Below, in pieces: positions 7,174 to 15,960 of a stretch of 64,000 bases of DNA. Below the pieces are notes generated by a model. That model was not told the origin of the DNA and searched no databases. It saw only the letters and a program-made list of their open reading frames with translations. The stretch is from Chitinophaga cymbidii (GTDB taxonomy: Bacteria > Bacteroidota > Bacteroidia > Chitinophagales > Chitinophagaceae): the NCBI RefSeq assembly GCF_007992715.1, contig NZ_BKAU01000002.1, positions 558,001 through 622,000 of the forward strand, written 5' to 3'. Positions within the stretch are counted from its first letter, which is position 1, and the number at the start of each line of letters is the position of its first letter. A program made the position numbers and the translations under genes.

Positions 7174-8409
7174 TTATAATTCCTTGAGTTTATAGAACCA
7201 GTTGTCCCGCAGGGAAAGGTGCAGCACTACGTTCACGAAGTTCTCCTGTATGAGCCCTTTTGAAGAAGTGCCCCGCTGCCCCGCTTCCAGCCCCAGGTAG
7301 TAGCGCAGATGACCTGTTCTGCTGGGCAGGGAAGCACCCACCGTCACGCCAAAGTCCCGCACCGGCTCATTCTTGATCTGCATGTACGCCGTATGGTAAT
7401 TGATGCCTGCCTGCACGATCAGCCCTTCCACCTGTTTGTTATACTGGAACTTCTGAAAGGTATATTCCATGCCGCCGGAATAGCGGTTTGAATTAACGAA
7501 TGTATAATCTCCCACGTCCTTGTTCACGCCTTTCCAGTTCTGCCGGCGGTAGTCCGCCAGCCAGGTGATGTGCCCGTTGGTCAGCGAAAGCCCGCCGCCG
7601 ATCTGCTCCGGCAGGGTGAAGTTTTTGGACTTCAGCTTTTCTTCGAACAGCACCGTTTCATCCGTAAACCGGATGTAGAAATCCTCCTGCGTGGTGAGCT
7701 TTGTTTCAAAGCGGTAAGTGGCGCCCGCGCCGATCACCCATTGCCCGAGCTTTCCGGCGTATTGCATGCCGGTAGTGAAGTTGAAATTATGCATGAACTG
7801 CTTCTGCTCCGCGTACACATCTGTGGCGGCGCCGGTGCTGCCAAGGCTGTCTACCCGCGATATGGGGCCGAACAACAATGCGGATGAAAGGCCAACAGAG
7901 AAATTTTTCGTGAGTTGGAGCGCATTGGAGAAATACAGGCGGTTCAGGCCGCCGGTGCCTTCAATGGCGTTGCGGGTGCCCTGGTTGGTGCCTTCCACGT
8001 AGCGGGTGTTCAGCAGCTTGTAATCCACCCGGCTGTAAGGCATGAGGCCCACGCCGATGCCCCACATTTTGCTGGCTTTGAAGCCGATCGCAAACCGTTT
8101 GAAATTAATGTCGCCCGCATTCTGGTTAAGATTGGTGCCGTTGTACTGAAGGCTCTTGGCCGCGAGCGACGCTTCAAAGAAAAATGTTTCCATCGGCAAC
8201 CGACCGTAGGAAGCGGGGTTCAGCTCGTTCAGGAAACTGCTGGAGCCGCGCGCGATGCCGGAGCTGCCCACGCCGAAGTTACGGCTGTAGTCCCTTTCCT
8301 CGAGGTCGCCGATACCGTATGAAGAATAAAGTGAATTAACGCCTTTCTGCGCCTGCACCTGTCCGGCGGCCAGCAATAAACAGCATCCTATGGTAAATAT
8401 TCGCATCAC
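7174..8409 (-). CDS. Outer-membrane beta-barrel protein, OmpP1/FadL-like
   Basis: 411 residues with a signal peptide (MRIFTIGCCLLLAAGQVQA, cut before QKG). The mature part is made of alternating aromatic and glycine-rich strands (FKASKMWGIGVGLMPYSRV, GLSLTNGHITWLADYRRQNW) and ends in a strand LRDNWFYKLKEL. The N-terminal SLYSSYGIGDLEERDY followed by GSSGIARGSSSFLNELNPASYG is typical of Bacteroidota barrels distantly related to FadL. The ligand is unknown. It starts 6 bp after the stop of the upstream DUF4270 lipoprotein gene, so the two are probably co-transcribed. Confidence 0.75.
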   Translation of the reverse strand: MMRIFTIGCCLLLAAGQVQAQKGVNSLYSSYGIGDLEERDYSRNFGVGSSGIARGSSSFLNELNPASYGRLPMETFFFEASLAAKSLQYNGTNLNQNAGDINFKRFAIGFKASKMWGIGVGLMPYSRVDYKLLNTRYVEGTNQGTRNAIEGTGGLNRLYFSNALQLTKNFSVGLSSALLFGPISRVDSLGSTGAATDVYAEQKQFMHNFNFTTGMQYAGKLGQWVIGAGATYRFETKLTTQEDFYIRFTDETVLFEEKLKSKNFTLPEQIGGGLSLTNGHITWLADYRRQNWKGVNKDVGDYTFVNSNRYSGGMEYTFQKFQYNKQVEGLIVQAGINYHTAYMQIKNEPVRDFGVTVGASLPSRTGHLRYYLGLEAGQRGTSSKGLIQENFVNVVLHLSLRDNWFYKLKEL

Positions 8410-8415
8410 ACCGGA

Positions 8416-9720
8416 TTATTTGTATAAGAGATAATAGACTTTCAGCTGCGCGCGGTATTTGGTATTTTCCCCGTCGCCGATCACCAGCCTGTTAAATGTC
8501 GTATAGTAGTCACCGTTATTGGGAATGAAAAGCAGGCCCCGGTAGGTATAGGTGTTCATATCAGACAGCGCGCGGCAGTATTCCGTTACGTCATATACAT
8601 ACGCGGTGTTTTCCGGGTTGAGGAAATCCACCTGCATGTTGCCGTACTGGGTGCCGTATTCGCTGAGCAGCGTGTCGCCCTGCGCTACGTAATGCAGGTT
8701 GTCCGCCGGGCAAAGCGTCATCATCGGCGGCATCGCATAATCCGAATAGGTGCCGAGAACGGGCCTGAGCACGAGTTCCGCGCGCATGATCCGGCCGTAT
8801 TTGCCCAGCTCCTGCAATGCGGGAATGCCGGGGAAGTCCATCCGTGCAACGGTGCGGGTAATGCTTTGCACATAAGCCTGGCTGGCGGTGGAGGTGGTGG
8901 GCAGGCCGGCGGGCCCGGTGGTGAGGGATTCCAGCGGAGTGCCGGAGCGGTCTGATTGTATTTCATTGAATTGCAGTTCCGCATTCGTCATTTTAAAATC
9001 GAAATATTTCTCTTCCACTTCCGTAGTGCTGATATGATAATGCAGGCGGATGTACAGGCTGGTATCCATGGCCTGGAAGCCGAACACCGCGCGGTTGTTG
9101 TTGCCGCGCACCGCCATCCCCTTAAAATATTCCGCAAAATGATCTTCTGTTGAAACTTCCTGCACCTTGTTCCGCAGCATGTCGAACAGCTCCCGCCCTT
9201 TTACATCGCTCAGGCGGATATGCAATTGCTCTCCCAGAACGGGACGGACGATCATGCTGGTATCCGCCCAGGGCATGTTCTCTATTGTGAATTGCTGGTG
9301 ACTGAACAGCCGGTAATAGTCCGTCGGCAGTTCCAGCTTTTGCGCCAGCTTGTACACCCGGAACTGCTGCGGCACAAGCGTATCGCCATACCAGTAGCCG
9401 TTCGGCCGCATGATGAGTTCTATGGAATCGTATTCCGCGCGAATGTCTACTTCACGTTCCGGCGGCAGCGAGATCCTGAAATAGGTGCCGGCGTCCAGCC
9501 TACCGAAGACAGGGTCCATATACCCGCCGGTCAGCGCAGTGGCCGTACCGGATGTAGGAATGGAATCGAGCTGCACGGTGCGCATCTGGATAGTGAAGGT
9601 ATCCAGTAAAGTATACTGCACATCTTCCTCATTCGTTGAATTATCGTAACTGAATCCGCTTTTTTCACAGGCAGAGAACAGCAGGAGGGCTGTGGCTGCA
9701 ACAAGCATCGTCCTGAACAT
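8416..9720 (-). CDS. DUF4270-family lipoprotein
   Basis: 434 residues from the ATG at 9720; eight extra upstream codons are possible but would bury the lipoprotein signal MFRTMLVAATALLLFSAC. The body, with YDSIELIMRPNGYWYGDT, LGEQLHIRLSD and the C-terminal YDVTEYCRALSD...GLLFIPNNGD, follows the DUF4270 pattern known only from Bacteroidota. The function of the family is not established. A Kelch-repeat lipoprotein and a DUF4907 protein are encoded divergently next to it. Confidence 0.85.
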   Translation of the reverse strand: MFRTMLVAATALLLFSACEKSGFSYDNSTNEEDVQYTLLDTFTIQMRTVQLDSIPTSGTATALTGGYMDPVFGRLDAGTYFRISLPPEREVDIRAEYDSIELIMRPNGYWYGDTLVPQQFRVYKLAQKLELPTDYYRLFSHQQFTIENMPWADTSMIVRPVLGEQLHIRLSDVKGRELFDMLRNKVQEVSTEDHFAEYFKGMAVRGNNNRAVFGFQAMDTSLYIRLHYHISTTEVEEKYFDFKMTNAELQFNEIQSDRSGTPLESLTTGPAGLPTTSTASQAYVQSITRTVARMDFPGIPALQELGKYGRIMRAELVLRPVLGTYSDYAMPPMMTLCPADNLHYVAQGDTLLSEYGTQYGNMQVDFLNPENTAYVYDVTEYCRALSDMNTYTYRGLLFIPNNGDYYTTFNRLVIGDGENTKYRAQLKVYYLLYK

Positions 9721-9885
9721 GAAGCAATGGTTTTGTACTTGCATAGATGCGCAATGATAATCACGAAGGTTTTGCCCGGTGTGGCGTAATATGCCAATTC
9801 CATCTTTTTATCGATGAGCTGATAGATCACATCGTTAGTTGCCATTTTAAGGCTGATCAGGGCCATTTTTCGCTAAAAGCATAAA

Positions 9886-9913
9886 ATCGCTTATTGGCCG
9901 ATTAAAAAGCGAT
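9886..9913. promoter_or_regulatory. Inverted repeat in the divergent DUF4270/Kelch region
   Basis: ATCGCTT (9886-9892) and AAGCGAT (9907-9913) form a 7-bp inverted repeat in the 283-bp gap between the two divergent lipoprotein genes. It could be a regulator site shared by both; evidence is limited to the symmetry and location. I see no other gene in this gap. Confidence 0.25.
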
Positions 9914-9972
9914 ATTCATCCTGCTGCAAGCCCTGTCCGTCTATTTTATATTAACCCTAACAGTTACCCGGA

Positions 9973-9981
9973 TAATTTTGG
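9973..9981 (+). promoter_or_regulatory. Putative -7 element for the Kelch lipoprotein gene
   Basis: TAATTTTGG fits the Bacteroidota -7 consensus TAnnTTTG and lies 22 bp before the ATG at 10004. A good -33 TTTG at the usual spacing is not visible. Confidence 0.35.
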
Positions 9982-10003
9982 CGGTGACAAAAAAAACAAT
10001 TGT

Positions 10004-11023
10004 ATGCAGAATGCAAGACACTATTGTTGGATACTGGCGGGCCTGCTGGCTGCATGTTCCAATAACGATGATGATGATGATTTCATCGGAAACTGGATTG
10101 AGAGATCCGAGCTGGCGGGCAAACCCCGTTCAGAAGCAGTCGCTTTTGTGATCAACGACACGGCTTATGTAGGAACAGGGTTTGACGGAACGGATTACCG
10201 GCGTGACTTCTGGAAGTACGCCAACAATGGCGGATGGATCACGCAGATCGCTGAACTGCCTGCCGCTGCCGCGGCGCGGAGCAGCGCGGTGGCTTTTGTG
10301 ATCGACAACATTGCGTATGTGGGCACGGGTTTCGATCGCTATAACGAGCTGAACGATTTCTGGGCCTATTCTCCCGCTACCGGCCAGTGGGTAGAGAAAG
10401 CCCGCCTCGTGGATCCGAATCCGTCCATCGATCTTTCCCGGAAAGATGCCGTGAGCTTTGTACTGAAAGGTAAAGGGTACATTGCATGCGGTAACGACGG
10501 CGGCGCGTTGAAAGATGTATGGATGTATGATCCGGCAGCGGACAAATGGACCAGCAAGAATACCTTCGGCGGCGCCAAACGAACGGATGCCGTGGCTTTC
10601 GTGATCGGCGAAAGGGCTTACATCTGTACCGGTACCAACAACAGCGAGCTGAAGAATGACATGTGGGAATACAATCCCGATACGGATATATGGACGGAGA
10701 AACGGAAGATCTCCGATGCCACGGATGAAGATTTTGATAACGACTATGATGTTCCGCGCAGCGGAGCCGTTGGCTTCGTGCTGAACAACAAAGGCTATGT
10801 AGCCACCGGCACGAAAGGCGGCCTGTCTTTACAAACGTGGGAATACAACGCGGTAGATGATACCTGGACCCGGCGCACCGACTTCGAAGGGCCCGCCCGC
10901 ACCGCGGCGGTGGCTTTCGTACTGGGCGGCAAGGCTTACGTTTGCGCGGGCCGTACTTCCTCGCTTCCGCTCGATGATCTTTACCAGTTTGATCCGCTTG
11001 CAGCATATGATGAAAATGACTAA
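10004..11023 (+). CDS. Kelch-repeat surface lipoprotein
   Basis: 339 residues. The lipoprotein signal ends at LLAAC and is followed by SNNDDDDDF, an acidic stretch like the surface-export signals of Bacteroidota lipoproteins. The rest is a run of Kelch-type blades of about 50 residues, each with a variant of R(S/D)AVAFVI-(N/D)-AYVGTG, an aromatic W-x-Y and a D-x-W, giving roughly six blades and so a complete beta-propeller. Probably a binding or scaffold protein at the cell surface. The last 17 bases overlap the DUF4907 gene. Confidence 0.85.
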   Translation: MQNARHYCWILAGLLAACSNNDDDDDFIGNWIERSELAGKPRSEAVAFVINDTAYVGTGFDGTDYRRDFWKYANNGGWITQIAELPAAAAARSSAVAFVIDNIAYVGTGFDRYNELNDFWAYSPATGQWVEKARLVDPNPSIDLSRKDAVSFVLKGKGYIACGNDGGALKDVWMYDPAADKWTSKNTFGGAKRTDAVAFVIGERAYICTGTNNSELKNDMWEYNPDTDIWTEKRKISDATDEDFDNDYDVPRSGAVGFVLNNKGYVATGTKGGLSLQTWEYNAVDDTWTRRTDFEGPARTAAVAFVLGGKAYVCAGRTSSLPLDDLYQFDPLAAYDEND

Positions 11024-11339
11024 ACGATTCCGTCGCTTCGTGATATGGACTACGCCGCTGGCAGCAGGGTTGGTATTGCTGACCGTTTTTTCCGGCAGGG
11101 AAAAGCAACTGCTCCGGCTGGCGCCGGTCCAGACCCTATACGGATGGGGTTATCAGATCACGATAGATAACAAGCCGTTCATCCACCAGGACTGCATTCC
11201 CGCCATCCCGGGATATCAGCCGTTCCGCAATAAGGAAGATGCCATGCGGGTGGGATCGCTGGTGGTCTACAAGATCCGGCATAAGCTTTCTCCTGCTGTT
11301 ACCCGCCGTGAGCTGGACAGTCTGCGCATTCAACTTTAA
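11007..11339 (+). CDS. DUF4907-family small membrane-anchored protein
   Basis: 110 residues from the ATG at 11007, overlapping the Kelch gene; a longer version would need a GTG deep inside that gene. An N-terminal anchor (FVIWTTPLAAGLVLLTVFSG) precedes a compact domain, YGWGYQITIDNKPFIHQDCI and EDAMRVGSLVVYKIRHKLSP. This matches my memory of DUF4907, a family of unknown function found next to Kelch and DUF4270 genes. The pairing in one operon suggests a common envelope role. Confidence 0.75.
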   Translation: MMKMTKRFRRFVIWTTPLAAGLVLLTVFSGREKQLLRLAPVQTLYGWGYQITIDNKPFIHQDCIPAIPGYQPFRNKEDAMRVGSLVVYKIRHKLSPAVTRRELDSLRIQL

Positions 11340-11385
11340 CACTTGCTTAATAGTTGGAAGGTTCTTTTAACACTTGTTTAAGAGT
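11336..11385 (+). repeat. Two 19-bp direct repeats spaced 31 bp before the LytS-like gene
   Basis: TTAACACTTGCTTAATAGT (11336-11354) and TTAACACTTGTTTAAGAGT (11367-11385) differ at two bases, and their start-to-start spacing of 31 bp is three helical turns. The first begins at the DUF4907 stop; the second ends 6 bp before the kinase ATG. Direct repeats on one helix face are the kind of site LytTR regulators bind, and a LytTR gene is second in this operon. Confidence 0.5.
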
Positions 11386-11391
11386 CTTCTG

Positions 11392-12810
11392 ATGTATGTT
11401 TACCGCCGATTAGCACCTATGCTCAATATCAGGAATATATTCAGGAACAAGCTTGTGATTATCTCCATGCATCTGATCGCATGGCTCTGTCTTTTCCTGT
11501 TTCCTTTCTTTGTTTACCGCATCCAGGTGCAGGATCATTCCTTCTATATTAAGGAAGCGATCAACACGTTATTTCTCATCGGTATATTTTACCTGAACGT
11601 ATACGTGCTGATACCACGGTTCTTTACGCTGAAGCGGATCGGTATCTACATCATGTATGTGTTGCTGCTGATCGTTTTTATTGCCTTGCAGCAGGCGGTG
11701 GTGGAATATAAATTCATGACCGCGATGATGGAAAAGAGCGGCCCTTTCCAGCGGGTAAAGCTGGCGGCGGGCGGCCGGGCGCTTTTTTCGCGGCCGGCGC
11801 ATTTTTCGATCTCCACACCGGCTACGGGACTTGTAACATTCTCCGATCCTCCCGCGTTACCGGAAAGGGATATTGCCATGCTTCAACGGGATATGGCGGT
11901 GTTGTCCGACTCCGCGGCGATGGCGAAGGAAGACAGCATGCTGACGCAGCATATTTTTTCTTGGAGGAAAAGGTTGTTTGCAGACTGGCGGAATCAGCGG
12001 CCGAGGATCAGGGTGCTGCGGGATTCATTCGGTGAAACAGCGATAGCCGCGCATCCCCTGGAGGATTCGATCTTTTTACGGCGTTTCTTTTTCCCGGAGA
12101 TGTTGCGCAAATCAGCCGTATTCGCACTGCTGATGCTGTTCATGAGCGGCTTTATCAAGATCGCGCTGGAATGGTTCAAGAGTGAAAAACAGCGGGAAGC
12201 TTTGAAGGTGGCCAATTTGAATGCGGAGCTGAAGTTCCTGAAATCACAGATCAATCCGCATTTCCTGTTCAACAGCCTGAACACGATCTATTCGCTGGCG
12301 CACCGCCGGTCGCCGGAAACGGAGCATGCCCTGGTGAAGTTGTCCACCATCATGCGTTATATGATCTATCAAAGCAATGAGGACAAAGTGGCGCTGGAAA
12401 AAGAACTGCGCTACCTGCAGGATTATATCGACATACAGCGTTTGCGCATGACGCGCCAGGTGCCGGTGGAGTTTACCGTGGAAGGCAGCGCAAACGGACT
12501 TGAAATAGCGCCGATGCTGCTGATACCATTTGTGGAGAATGCCTTCAAGCATGGCATCAGTATAAAAGAGCCGGCATTCATTAACATCCGCATTGATATT
12601 TCGGCGGAGGGCGTATTGCACCTTGTGGTGCGCAACAGATTATTCAAACAGCGCGTTTCAGAAAAAGGCGGCGTAGGATTGACGAATGTGCTCAAAAGAT
12701 TGAGCCTGTTATATACAGATGCACACACCATAACTGTCAGAGAGCATGGAGACGAATTTATTGCTGACCTTAAAATTGCGCTGAAACATGATGAAGTGTT
12801 TAGCTCTTGA
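11392..12810 (+). CDS. LytS/YehU-type sensor histidine kinase
   Basis: 472 residues from the ATG at 11392. Four hydrophobic segments are visible, three in the first 110 residues and one near residue 245, with a variable extracytoplasmic region between. The His_kinase domain begins at QINPHFLFNSLNTIYSL, with the phospho-acceptor His near residue 288. It is followed by LEKELRYLQDYIDIQRLR and an ATP-binding domain with PFVENAFKHGI and GGVGLTNVLKRL. It overlaps the LytTR response regulator by 23 bp, so the two are a cognate pair. The signal sensed is unknown; the upstream Kelch/DUF4907 genes are the obvious candidates for a shared pathway. Confidence 0.9.
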   Translation: MYVYRRLAPMLNIRNIFRNKLVIISMHLIAWLCLFLFPFFVYRIQVQDHSFYIKEAINTLFLIGIFYLNVYVLIPRFFTLKRIGIYIMYVLLLIVFIALQQAVVEYKFMTAMMEKSGPFQRVKLAAGGRALFSRPAHFSISTPATGLVTFSDPPALPERDIAMLQRDMAVLSDSAAMAKEDSMLTQHIFSWRKRLFADWRNQRPRIRVLRDSFGETAIAAHPLEDSIFLRRFFFPEMLRKSAVFALLMLFMSGFIKIALEWFKSEKQREALKVANLNAELKFLKSQINPHFLFNSLNTIYSLAHRRSPETEHALVKLSTIMRYMIYQSNEDKVALEKELRYLQDYIDIQRLRMTRQVPVEFTVEGSANGLEIAPMLLIPFVENAFKHGISIKEPAFINIRIDISAEGVLHLVVRNRLFKQRVSEKGGVGLTNVLKRLSLLYTDAHTITVREHGDEFIADLKIALKHDEVFSS

Positions 12811-13483
12811 TGACGAGCCGCTGGCTCTGGAGATCATCGAAGATTTTGCCAAACGGGCGCCTTTTCCCATGCAGATCCGTACGTTCGAGAATGCCGCGCT
12901 GGCGCTCCGTTATTTGCAGGAAGAAACGGTGGACCTGATCTTCCTTGATATCAAAATGCCCGATATTACCGGCATTCAGTTCCTCAAATCGCTGAAGCAT
13001 CCGCCGATGGTGATCTTCACCACGGCGCACGAGGAATATGCGCTGGACGGTTTTAACCTGGATGTGGTGGATTACCTGCTCAAGCCTATACCATTCGAGC
13101 GTTTTATCCGCGCCGTCACCAAGGCGCATGAATACATGTCCGTTTCGCAGCCGAAAAGCCAGGCGGATAATGACTACATCTTCGTAAAAACAGAATACAA
13201 GATCATCAAGATCAATCTTGAAGATATCCTTTACATTGAAGCGCTGAAAGACTATATCAAGATCTATACACAACACCAGCCTGTGCTTACGCTGAAAAGC
13301 CTGAAAGCGTTCGAGAGCCGTTTACCGAAAGACAAGTTCATCCGCGTGCACCGCTCATACCTCGTGGCGATGAACAAGATCAACTCTGTGGAAAAGAATA
13401 CGGTGATGATCGCCAATCAGTCCATTCCCATCAGTGAAGGTTACCGGGACAGGTTCTATGATGTGGTGGCGAAGTATTCCTGA
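12788..13483 (+). CDS. LytTR-family response regulator
   Basis: 231 residues. The receiver domain (1-120) has the acidic start LALDDEPLA, the phospho-acceptor in LIFLDIKMPDITG near residue 55, the Thr in VIFTTAHEEYA and the Lys in YLLKPIPFERF. A LytTR DNA-binding domain (about 130-231) follows with DNDYIFVKTEYKIIKI, ILYIEALKDYIKIYT and FIRVHRSYLVAM. It is translated from a start inside the kinase gene. LytTR proteins often bind direct repeats upstream of their own operon, such as the pair at 11336-11385. Confidence 0.93.
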   Translation: MMKCLALDDEPLALEIIEDFAKRAPFPMQIRTFENAALALRYLQEETVDLIFLDIKMPDITGIQFLKSLKHPPMVIFTTAHEEYALDGFNLDVVDYLLKPIPFERFIRAVTKAHEYMSVSQPKSQADNDYIFVKTEYKIIKINLEDILYIEALKDYIKIYTQHQPVLTLKSLKAFESRLPKDKFIRVHRSYLVAMNKINSVEKNTVMIANQSIPISEGYRDRFYDVVAKYS

Positions 13484-13552
13484 AACAGGCAGCCGCTGCA
13501 GCAAGATCCCCGGTTTGGCCGGAAAGGCTGTAACTCAAGGTAATCCGTTCAT

Positions 13553-14320
13553 TCAGTCTGCAATGATGACCTGAACGCCGCTTTGTTCGATCTCTTTCAC
13601 CATGCCGGGGTCAACGCCCGCGTCCGTAATGATATAATCCACTTCGCCGAGATGGCAGATCCGGCCAACGCCGCGGCGCCCGAACTTGGAGCTGTCCGCC
13701 AGCACGGCCACGGTTTGAGATACGCTCATCATTTTCCGGTTCAGGCTGGCTTCAGACATATTGGTGATGGAAAGCCCGTGCTTCGCGTCGATGCCGTCGG
13801 CACCGAGGAACAGCAGGCCGCAGGAAAGGCCGTCGAGTACCATCTCTGTAAGGTCGCCGGAAGATGAAGACGAATTGCGGTGGATGAGCCCGCCGAGTTG
13901 CAGGATTTCCACATTGGCGCGGTTGCATAATTCCAGGGATACTTTCAGCGCGGGCGTGATTACGGTGATCCTTTTTTGGGGAGAAAGGCAGCGGGCCAGC
14001 TCAAAGACCGTGGTGCCGGACCCGATGATAACGGAATCATTCTGCCCGATGAGGCGCAGCGCCGCCCGGGCGATCTTTTTCTTTTCTTCCGACCTGATGC
14101 GTTCTTTCTGATTGATGGGCCTTTCGACGGTGTAAGGGCTGGTGATGGAAACGCCGCCGCGGATGCGGAACAGCAGGTTCTTTTCCTCCAGCAGCTTCAG
14201 GTCCTTCCGCACCGTGACGCCGCTTACCCGCATGTCTTTCACCAGCTCCGGGATGCTTACTTTTCCTTTTTGCTTTAATTTCTTCAGAATGAATTCGTGC
14301 CTTTGGGTAATTGTCTTCAT
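13553..14320 (-). CDS. DeoR/GlpR-family transcriptional regulator
   Basis: 255 residues, standard length. An N-terminal DeoR helix-turn-helix (QRHEFILKKLKQKGKVSIPE, then VSGVTVRKDLKLLEEKNLL and RIRGG) is followed by a sugar-phosphate-sensing domain with VIIGSGTTVFELAR, GDLTEMVLDGLSCGLLFLGADGI and DSSKFGRRG. Family members usually repress sugar catabolic genes and respond to a phosphorylated sugar. It is divergent from an MFS permease-FAD oxidoreductase-phosphatase group, which is its likely target. Confidence 0.92.
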   Translation of the reverse strand: MKTITQRHEFILKKLKQKGKVSIPELVKDMRVSGVTVRKDLKLLEEKNLLFRIRGGVSITSPYTVERPINQKERIRSEEKKKIARAALRLIGQNDSVIIGSGTTVFELARCLSPQKRITVITPALKVSLELCNRANVEILQLGGLIHRNSSSSSGDLTEMVLDGLSCGLLFLGADGIDAKHGLSITNMSEASLNRKMMSVSQTVAVLADSSKFGRRGVGRICHLGEVDYIITDAGVDPGMVKEIEQSGVQVIIAD

Positions 14321-14330
14321 ATCGTCGGCA

Positions 14331-14362
14331 TAAAAGTACCGTCATTTAAAAAGACTTACAAA
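14331..14362 (-). promoter_or_regulatory. Putative promoter of the DeoR-type gene
   Basis: On the minus strand TTTG (14359-14362), 20 bases and TACTTTTA (14331-14338) give a -33/-7 pair close to consensus, about 10 bp before the ATG at 14320. Confidence 0.4.
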
Positions 14363-14449
14363 ATAATAATGTTAGCCCTGAAAATCGACCTATTTTACTT
14401 TTATATGCTTTAAATATGTTTAAATTAGCTTAATAATATTTAATTTTCT

Positions 14450-14458
14450 TAAATTTGG
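14450..14458 (+). promoter_or_regulatory. Putative -7 element for the MFS operon
   Basis: TAAATTTGG fits the -7 consensus in a very AT-rich stretch (14346-14460) between the divergent DeoR and MFS genes. A TTAG 21 bases upstream is a weak -33. If used, the leader before the permease ATG would be about 230 bases and contain the small ORF at 14506-14691. Confidence 0.35.
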
Positions 14459-14505
14459 ATCGGTAAGATTCCACAGCTTTGCCACCACGAAACAAGAAAA
14501 ACGTT

Positions 14506-14691
14506 ATGAAGAAACACGCATGGATTCCCCATACCTTGTTCGCCTGCTTCCGGTGCCTGCCGGAAACGCTGCCGGAGCTTTTACCGGAATTTCGGCCGGA
14601 GAGAAAAGCGCCCGCCCGCCGGTCGCGGAACATCTTCCCCCGCGCAGGGAATTATTCGATGAATTTACTGTTGAACGGAATCAGGATATAG
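14506..14691 (+). CDS. Possible 61-codon leader ORF with x-L-P-E repeats
   Basis: The ATG follows an A-rich stretch like many real starts in this phylum, and the stop (14689-14691) abuts the ATG of the permease at 14692. The product begins MKKHAWIPHTLFACF and has four tandem tetrapeptides, CLPE-TLPE-LLPE-FRPE, encoded by a 12-bp repeat. I know no homologue. It could be a leader peptide, a small protein or a decayed gene; the +1 frame is also open here, so a frameshifted remnant is possible. Confidence 0.3.
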   Translation: MKKHAWIPHTLFACFRCLPETLPELLPEFRPERKAPARRSRNIFPRAGNYSMNLLLNGIRI

Positions 14692-15948
14692 ATGGAAGAA
14701 CAGCAAAACGGCGGATGGTTCGATGAAAAACGCCGCTGGTTCATTGTGGCGGTCATATTTTTAGCGATCGTGTTCAATTATGTGGACCGGCAGATGGTGT
14801 CGATCCTGAAACCTTTGCTGAAACGTGAGTTCAGCCTGGATGACAGCGGATACGCATGGATCGTAAATATTTTCACGATCTGTTATGCCGTGATGTACCC
14901 GGTTTCCGGGTGGCTCGTGGATAAATTCGGTGCGGGAAAGGTGATGTTCTACAGCATCATTGTGTGGTCCGTTGCCAGCATTGGCGGCGGACTTTCAAGG
15001 ACTGTCGGGCAGTTCGGGTTCTTTCGTGGTATGCTGGGCGTAGCGGAGCCCGCCAATTTTCCCGCGCAACTGAAAACCGTTACCATCTGGTTTTCCGGCC
15101 GCGTGCGCGCCACGGCAAACAGTTTATGTGTAGCCGGCAGCTCTATCGGCGCTATCATTGCGCCGCCGCTGATCGCCTGGCTCACCTTATCGTTCAACTG
15201 GAAAACAGCATTTTTCGTTTGCGGGATGACGGGCTTGCTGATCGCCATCTTATGGAAAGCCGTATACCGTGATCCTCCTCCCGGCATAACCCCTGAGGCT
15301 ACGGAAACTTCTGCCGGCACGGCAGCTTTTAGCTGGTGGGGATTGTGGACCATAAAAAGCCTCTGGGGCATTCTTTTAATACGTTTTTTCAGCGATCCCG
15401 TCTGGTATTTCTGCCTGTTCTGGCTGCCGGGTTATTTGCAGGAAGGGTCGGGGCTTAGTCTTGCGCAGGTAGGTATGGTGGGCTGGATACCTTTCCTGGT
15501 GGCGGATCTGGGCAGCATCGGCACTTCCGCGTGGTCGGACAGAATGGTGCGCATGGGCATGCAGCCTTTGCGCGCGCGCAAGGTCATGCTAACGGTGATG
15601 GCTGCACTGGCGCCGTTGTGCATGCTGGTAACCTATCTCCCGGGTGTTACCGGCACTTTGATCGTGTTCAGTCTTGTGGCCGTGATGGCGCTTAGCTGGC
15701 TGTTCACGGTGAGCGTGGTGGTGGCGGAAGCGTTTCCCGTGCAGAACGTAGCAAGCGTACTGGGCATCGCCGGGGGATTCGGAGCGCTCGGGGCAGTACT
15801 GTTCAACTACTTCGTAGGGCAGGTGATCGGCAGCCTCGGTGCGGAAAAGATATTTATGTTGATGTCCGTCATGCACCCGCTGGCAGCGCTGGTATTATGG
15901 ACGATGGTGCGGAGGGAGCATCCGGAGAAAAATAAGTCTTTACATTAA
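14692..15948 (+). CDS. MFS permease, hexuronate/galactonate (ACS) type
   Basis: 418 residues with about 12 hydrophobic spans. The opening WFIVAVIFLAIVFNYVDRQ and the motif GWLVDKFGAGKVMFYS are typical of the anion:cation symporter (ExuT-like) branch of the major facilitator superfamily. LGVAEPANFPAQLKTVTIWF matches the conserved fourth-to-fifth span region. The substrate is probably a sugar acid. It heads a group with a FAD oxidoreductase 12 bp downstream and is divergent from a DeoR regulator. Confidence 0.88.
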   Translation: MEEQQNGGWFDEKRRWFIVAVIFLAIVFNYVDRQMVSILKPLLKREFSLDDSGYAWIVNIFTICYAVMYPVSGWLVDKFGAGKVMFYSIIVWSVASIGGGLSRTVGQFGFFRGMLGVAEPANFPAQLKTVTIWFSGRVRATANSLCVAGSSIGAIIAPPLIAWLTLSFNWKTAFFVCGMTGLLIAILWKAVYRDPPPGITPEATETSAGTAAFSWWGLWTIKSLWGILLIRFFSDPVWYFCLFWLPGYLQEGSGLSLAQVGMVGWIPFLVADLGSIGTSAWSDRMVRMGMQPLRARKVMLTVMAALAPLCMLVTYLPGVTGTLIVFSLVAVMALSWLFTVSVVVAEAFPVQNVASVLGIAGGFGALGAVLFNYFVGQVIGSLGAEKIFMLMSVMHPLAALVLWTMVRREHPEKNKSLH

Positions 15949-15960
15949 CTACATACTTGT

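Noticed and set aside
10377..11108. Minus-strand frame opposite the Kelch gene
   Set aside because: Ser/Arg/Cys-rich repeats are simply the reverse image of the Kelch blades.
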